From: Pseudomonas sp. efr-133-TYG-5
GTDB taxonomy: Bacteria; Pseudomonadota; Gammaproteobacteria; Pseudomonadales; Pseudomonadaceae
Reading direction: 5' to 3'
Length of the DNA: 64,000 bases
NCBI RefSeq assembly: GCF_030209175.1
Contig: NZ_JARVSM010000001.1
Span: 992,001-1,056,000 of the forward strand
The notes under the pieces are model-generated. The model was not told the origin of the DNA. It searched no databases and worked only from the letters and a program-made list of their open reading frames with translations. This document shows positions 60,174-64,000 of the stretch, one piece after another; position 1 is the first letter of the stretch, and each line of letters begins with the position of its first letter. The translations under genes were made by a program, and so were the position numbers.

Positions 60174-61825
60174 GAATTGGAAGCACCGCTAGGAGGTACG
60201 GAAGGCGCTGGGTCGACGGCTTTGGTGGTGCTCATCAGCCACAGCGCACGAATGGACAGCCAGATCATGGTCAGCACCGCAATCACGGCGATCAGCATGA
60301 ATACATCGTTATAGGCCAGCACGTTGGCTTCGCGAGTGGCCGCGTTCGACAGGCTGCGAATCCCGGCCAGATTGCGCAGGCTCGGGTCGGCCAGCAAGGA
60401 ACCGTAAGCCGACCCGCCGCTCTGCACACGGGCAGCCACCAGCGGATCGGACAGCGTCAGATGCTCGACCAGATGACCGGAATGGAATTTCTCGCGCACG
60501 ATCTGGAACGTGCCCAGCAACGCCGCGCCAAGCAGGCCGCCGAGGTTGTTGCAGATCCCGAACAACACCGAAAAACTCACCAGATTGCGCGGATTGGTCA
60601 GCACGTTGCGGGTGCCGAACACCATGGTCGGTCCCAGAAAAAACGTGCTGCCGAAGGCCAGCAGAAACTGGCTGAAATACAGGTTTTGCGGGCGGGTCAG
60701 GTTGTTGGAAAAACTGTCCATCACCGAACCGGTGGCCATCAGCGCCAGCGAGATGATCAGCGGCATCAGCAGGTGCTTGGGGTCGATGGTCAGGGCGCTG
60801 GTCGCTAACCCGGCGATGCTGCCGATCAGCATCACCACATACAGGCTGTGCAGTTGCTCATAACCCATGTTGAGGTTCTGCATGAAACCGACGGCGCCGG
60901 TGGACTGTTCCGAGGTAACCATGCGAATCAGGGTCACCGCCAGCGCCAGGCGGATCATCGTGCCGCTGCCGAGCCAGCGGGTCATCAGCATCGGGTTGCT
61001 GCGATTGTGCTCGATCGCCAGGCCCGCGAGGATCAGGGCAATCGAGGCCGCCAGCGCATAGCCGATCCAGTTGGCCTCCAGCCACCAGTCGATGCGCCCC
61101 AGCGAGAGCACCGCGCAAAGCAGTGCCACGCCGCTGGCGAGAATGGCGAAGGTCAGAAAGTCCAGCGGCTCGAAGGTTTTGAAGCGATCACCGGGCGGCA
61201 ACTTGAGCAGCAACACGCAGCCCAGCGACAGCAAGGCCATGCCCAGTTCGAACAGGTACAAACCGCGCCATTCGGCAATCTGCAGCAAGTCTTCGGAGAA
61301 CAGGCGCGCCAGCGGCAGGGCCAATTGCGACGCACCGAGGCCCAGCACCAGCGCCTTCAACCGCCACTTGGCCGGAAATGCCTGGATCATGTAATACAGG
61401 CCCAACGAACTCAGCGCCGCACCGACCATGCCGTGCGCCGCCCGCACCGCGATGGCCGAACTCAGGTCATTGACGAACAGATGGCCGAACGTCACCAGCG
61501 CATACAGCACCAGAAACACTTCGGTGAACGCGCGCAGGCCGAACTGCTGGCGAAACTTCACCAGCAGCAGGTTCATCGACACATTGGTCATCACAAACGC
61601 AGCCGGCAGCCAGGCCATCTCCGCCGTGGTCGCGCCCAGCGCGCCTTGCAGGTAAGGCAGGTTGGCGACCACCAGCGAGTTGCCCAAACCACCGGTCACC
61701 GCCACCAGCAGCCCGACCAGCGCGTAGGCCAGGCGCTTGGGGTTGGAGTGCAGCGGCGTCGAGGGGGAACCGGGCAGACTGGGCTTCTCGTGCGGCTGCC
61801 AGTCGCGCGGGGCGTATCGATCCAT
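60170..61825 (-). CDS. MFS transporter, DHA2 (EmrB-like) family
   Basis: The 551-residue protein has fourteen predicted membrane segments. It begins LAYALVGLLVAVTGGLGNSLVVANLPYLQGALGATTAEMAWLPAAFVMTNV, the DHA2 pattern with WxxxxxxMT, and has AVRAAHGMVGAALSSLGLYYMIQAFP near helix 4. With the adjoining HlyD-type protein it should form a drug:proton efflux pump. The cytoplasmic ends carry no extra domain. The ATG at 61825 has only a weak ribosome site. Confidence 0.9.
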   Translation of the reverse strand: MDRYAPRDWQPHEKPSLPGSPSTPLHSNPKRLAYALVGLLVAVTGGLGNSLVVANLPYLQGALGATTAEMAWLPAAFVMTNVSMNLLLVKFRQQFGLRAFTEVFLVLYALVTFGHLFVNDLSSAIAVRAAHGMVGAALSSLGLYYMIQAFPAKWRLKALVLGLGASQLALPLARLFSEDLLQIAEWRGLYLFELGMALLSLGCVLLLKLPPGDRFKTFEPLDFLTFAILASGVALLCAVLSLGRIDWWLEANWIGYALAASIALILAGLAIEHNRSNPMLMTRWLGSGTMIRLALAVTLIRMVTSEQSTGAVGFMQNLNMGYEQLHSLYVVMLIGSIAGLATSALTIDPKHLLMPLIISLALMATGSVMDSFSNNLTRPQNLYFSQFLLAFGSTFFLGPTMVFGTRNVLTNPRNLVSFSVLFGICNNLGGLLGAALLGTFQIVREKFHSGHLVEHLTLSDPLVAARVQSGGSAYGSLLADPSLRNLAGIRSLSNAATREANVLAYNDVFMLIAVIAVLTMIWLSIRALWLMSTTKAVDPAPSVPPSGASNS

Positions 61826-61886
61826 TGAAAGGCCTTGTGCTTGTGTTGCCGGGAGTTTGCCGCAAATCTTGCGGCAAACCCACAAT

Positions 61887-61980
61887 CCTGTGGGAGCTGG
61901 CTTGCCGGCGATGACGGCAGTCGGCTCGGCAACAGGGTGCCTGGCAGACCGTTATAGCGGGCACGCCCGCCCTCACAGGT
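61887..61980. repeat. REP element with a diverged inverse copy
   Basis: The copy at 61887-61917 is clear (cctgtgggagctggcttgcc); the inverse partner at about 61951-61980 (tatagcgggcacgcccgccc) is strongly diverged. Confidence 0.6.
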
Positions 61981-62092
61981 TTCGTGGTGGATTCGTAAAT
62001 TCTGTTTAAAGGTCCTCTCGCCCGCAACGGATTTTTCCTGCGCCGGGCAACTGCCACCCTTGCAGCCCTTCTCAACCTGCAAGGTGCCCGTT

Positions 62093-63043
62093 ATGACCAC
62101 TCCCCGCTGGCAACGCTCCCCGCGTCTGCTGAAAAACCTGCTGGCCGCGACCCTGTTGCTGCCCGCTCTCGCTTTCGCCCAGCAACGGCCATGGCCGGAC
62201 GGCTCGCAACTGGTGATTTCGGTGTCGATGCAATTCGAAACCGGCGGCCAGCCCGAAGGCGCCGAAAGTCCCTTCTCCGGCAGCCCGCTGCCCAAGGGCT
62301 ACCCGGACCTGCCGGCGCAGACCTGGTTCGACTACGGCTACAAGGAAGGCCTGTGGCGCCTGCTCGATCTGTGGGACCGCACCGGCATCAAGGTCACCTC
62401 CCACGTGGTCGGCGAGGCCGCCCTCAAGCACCCGGAACTCACCAGGGCAATTGCCGCGCGCGGGCATGAACTGGCCGCACACGGCATGCGCTGGGCCGAT
62501 TCCTACAACATGAATTACGCCGAGGAAAAACAGTTCATCGGCGACGGCGTGGCGGCGCTGGAAAAACTCACCGGCCAGCGCTCGGTCGGCTACAACGCCA
62601 ACTGGCTGCGGCGCAGTCCGAATACGCTGAAAGTGCTGCAGGACCTGAACTTCACCTACCACATCGACGACGTCAGCCGCGACGAACCGTTCGTGACCCT
62701 GGTGCGCGGGAAAAAATTCGCCGTGGTGCCCTACACCCTGCGCAATAACGACATCGTGCTGATCGAGGGACGGCACTTCTCCGCCGAGCAGTTCTACCAA
62801 CAACTGGTGCTGGAGTTCGATCGTCTCTACGCCGAAGGTGCGAGCAAGCGGCGGATGATGTCGGTGAGTCTGCACGACCGCATCGGCGGCACCCCGGCGA
62901 TGGTCGAGGCGATGGAGCGGTTCATTCGTTACGCCCAGGCGCATCCGAAGGTGAGTTTCATGCGCAAGGATCGGATTGCGCAGATTGTGCTGAACGAAAA
63001 AGACCCGCTGATCGATGACACCGAGGCGTTCTACAACCGGTAA
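62093..63043 (+). CDS. Exported polysaccharide deacetylase (PuuE/PgdA-like)
   Basis: The 316-residue precursor has a signal peptide (LLKNLLAATLLLPALAFA-QQ). The NodB-homology domain shows SVSMQFETGGQPEGAE, TSHVVGEAALKHPELTRAIAARGHELAAHGMRW, GYNANWLRRSPNTLKVLQDL and SLHDRIGG. These match the PuuE allantoinase/HpPgdA type rather than classical NodB, but those relatives are cytoplasmic, and this one is exported. It may act on a periplasmic polymer or small amide. An OprD-family porin gene follows on the same strand. Confidence 0.85.
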   Translation: MTTPRWQRSPRLLKNLLAATLLLPALAFAQQRPWPDGSQLVISVSMQFETGGQPEGAESPFSGSPLPKGYPDLPAQTWFDYGYKEGLWRLLDLWDRTGIKVTSHVVGEAALKHPELTRAIAARGHELAAHGMRWADSYNMNYAEEKQFIGDGVAALEKLTGQRSVGYNANWLRRSPNTLKVLQDLNFTYHIDDVSRDEPFVTLVRGKKFAVVPYTLRNNDIVLIEGRHFSAEQFYQQLVLEFDRLYAEGASKRRMMSVSLHDRIGGTPAMVEAMERFIRYAQAHPKVSFMRKDRIAQIVLNEKDPLIDDTEAFYNR

Positions 63044-63054
63044 AAACGCCTGAA

Positions 63055-63085
63055 GCAGCCCTCTTTGCAGCATTTGCAGGGCTGC
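63055..63085. other. Hairpin downstream of the deacetylase gene
   Basis: GCAGCCCT (63055-63062) pairs with AGGGCTGC (63078-63085) around a 15-base loop. It has no T-tract and may slow or process the transcript rather than terminate it. Confidence 0.35.
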
Positions 63086-63156
63086 CGACTCGCGCAAGTC
63101 ATCGTAAAAAGCCCTGTTGACTTTTGCGGAAAACCTCGCAAATATCCGCAACCATG

Positions 63157-63177
63157 TTGTACGACGACGTACGACAA
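63157..63177. promoter_or_regulatory. Operator-like repeat upstream of the OprD-family gene
   Basis: TTGT and ACAA flank two direct copies of GTACGAC (63159-63165 and 63169-63175). The overall shape resembles binding sites of FCD-type GntR regulators (TNGTNNNACNA-like). It is 37 bases before the GTG start. Confidence 0.4.
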
Positions 63178-63213
63178 ATAATAAGAACAACAAATGAAAC
63201 AGGGAGCGTCACC

Positions 63214-64000
63214 GTGAGCACACTCGTCTGCAATTCCGTTCGCACGTCCCGTATTTGCATGCCCCGCCCGCGTTCCAGCCTGAGTTTGATCGGCTGCGGC
63301 AGCCTAGCCCTGGTTTTGCCGATGAGCGCAGACGCCGAAGGCTTCATCGAAGACAGCAAAGCCACGCTGAACCTGCGCAACGCCTACTTCAATCGCAACT
63401 TCGTCAATCCGAACTACCCGCAGGGCAAAGCCGAAGAGTGGACGCAGAACTTCATCCTCGATGCCAAGTCCGGCTTCACCCAAGGCACGCTCGGTTTCGG
63501 TCTCGATGTGCTGGGAATGTATTCGCAGAAACTCGATGGCGGCAAAGGCACCGGCGGTACGCAACTGCTGCCGATCCACGATGACGGGCGCCCCGCGGAC
63601 AATTTCGGACGACTGGGTGTAGCGCTCAAAGCCAAGGTGTCGAAGACCGAACTGAAGGTGGGTGAATGGATGCCGGTGTTGCCGATCCTGCGCTCGGACG
63701 ACGGTCGCTCGTTGCCGCAGACCTTTCGCGGTGGCCAGATCACCTCCACCGAAATCAACGGCCTGACCCTCTACGGTGGGCAGTTCCGTGGCAACAGCCC
63801 GCGCAACGATGCCAGCATGGAAGACATGTCGATGAACGGCCGCGGCGCGTTCACCTCCGATCGCTTCAACTTCGGCGGCGGCGAATACACCTTCAACGAC
63901 AAGCGCACCCTGGTCGGCGTGTGGTACGCCGAACTCAGCGACATCTACCAACAGCAGTATTTCAACCTCAGCCACAGCCAACCACTGGGCGACTGGACGC
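63214..64000 (+). CDS. OprD family outer-membrane porin, N-terminal part (3' end outside window)
   Basis: The frame opens at GTG 63214 with GGAG seven bases upstream and stays open to the window end (262 codons). A signal-peptide-like region (LSLIGCGSLALVLPMSADA) leads to the OprD N-terminal motif GFIEDSKATLNLRNAYFNRNF, followed by KAEEWTQNFILDAKSGFTQGTLGFGLDVLGMYSQKLDGG, DNFGRLGVALKAKVSKTELKVGEWMPVLPIL and LTLYGGQFRGNSPR. These are family hallmarks. OprD proteins import amino acids or carboxylates. The substrate is not deducible from this fragment. Confidence 0.9.
   Translation, partial: MSTLVCNSVRTSRICMPRPRSSLSLIGCGSLALVLPMSADAEGFIEDSKATLNLRNAYFNRNFVNPNYPQGKAEEWTQNFILDAKSGFTQGTLGFGLDVLGMYSQKLDGGKGTGGTQLLPIHDDGRPADNFGRLGVALKAKVSKTELKVGEWMPVLPILRSDDGRSLPQTFRGGQITSTEINGLTLYGGQFRGNSPRNDASMEDMSMNGRGAFTSDRFNFGGGEYTFNDKRTLVGVWYAELSDIYQQQYFNLSHSQPLGDWT

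Overview
The window is chromosomal DNA of a Pseudomonas, most likely of the P. fluorescens group. Supporting signs are high-GC, densely coding DNA, the paired REP palindromes typical of these genomes (GTGGGAGCTGGCTTGCCAGCGA and GTGGGAGCGAGCCTGCTCGCGA families), the bphO-bphP pair, a DUF1652 gene, an AcnB of 869 residues and the preT-preA pyrimidine genes. I see no rRNA, tRNA, CRISPR array, insertion sequence or prophage. One stretch, the 3' half of the gene at 2377-4968, is visibly AT-richer than everything around it.

Layout. 1-2269: end of a methyltransferase, a PpyR-like small membrane protein behind a sigma-54 promoter with three NorR-type sites, a VOC protein and an AraC regulator. 2377-5362: a large modular Ig-like/beta-propeller protein and its control region. 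5363-11028: two LysE exporters, a DJ-1/PfpI protein, the bphO-bphP heme oxygenase/bacteriophytochrome operon and a second VOC protein. 11136-13661: ada, an isocitrate-lyase-superfamily gene and alkA, apparently one alkylation-response operon. 13728-16927: a polyamine-type binding protein, agmatine deiminase and a LysR regulator. 17173-22289: a GFA protein, an RstAB-like two-component system, miaE, an Anr-box-controlled universal stress protein and a DUF1289 protein. 22290-25420: acnB behind an unusually structured leader. 25585-34955: an amino acid permease, small membrane proteins, a tautomerase, a dehydrogenase, a phosphotransferase/SDR pair, a lipoprotein, a DUF1652 protein, a triple-PAS LuxR regulator and a LysR regulator.

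34962-47187 is the most interesting part. It holds a two-subunit molybdenum hydroxylase, a LysR regulator, two tandem ACMSD-type amidohydrolases (one lacking the HxH metal motif), UbiD, UbiX, a histidine-rich COG0523 GTPase, an NCS2 nucleobase-type permease and an 8-oxoguanine-deaminase-type amidohydrolase. Together they look like an uncharacterised catabolic route for an N-heterocyclic carboxylate.

47408-57135 holds a small unknown gene, a DHH phosphoesterase and then the reductive pyrimidine degradation locus (hydantoinase/carbamoylase-type amidohydrolase, NCS1 permease, dihydropyrimidinase, PreT, PreA, RutR-like TetR). 57282-64000 holds a GNAT protein, CopC-CopD, an EmrAB-type efflux pair, an exported polysaccharide deacetylase and the start of an OprD-family porin.

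The strongest hunt results are four. First, the acnB leader has nested inverted repeats and an 11-nt element perfectly complementary to the acnB Shine-Dalgarno. Second, the amidohydrolase/UbiD/UbiX/COG0523 cluster contains a probable pseudoenzyme. Third, a predicted nitric-oxide-responsive sigma-54 promoter lies in front of the ppyR-like gene. Fourth, an Anr box centred at -41.5 lies in front of the universal stress gene.
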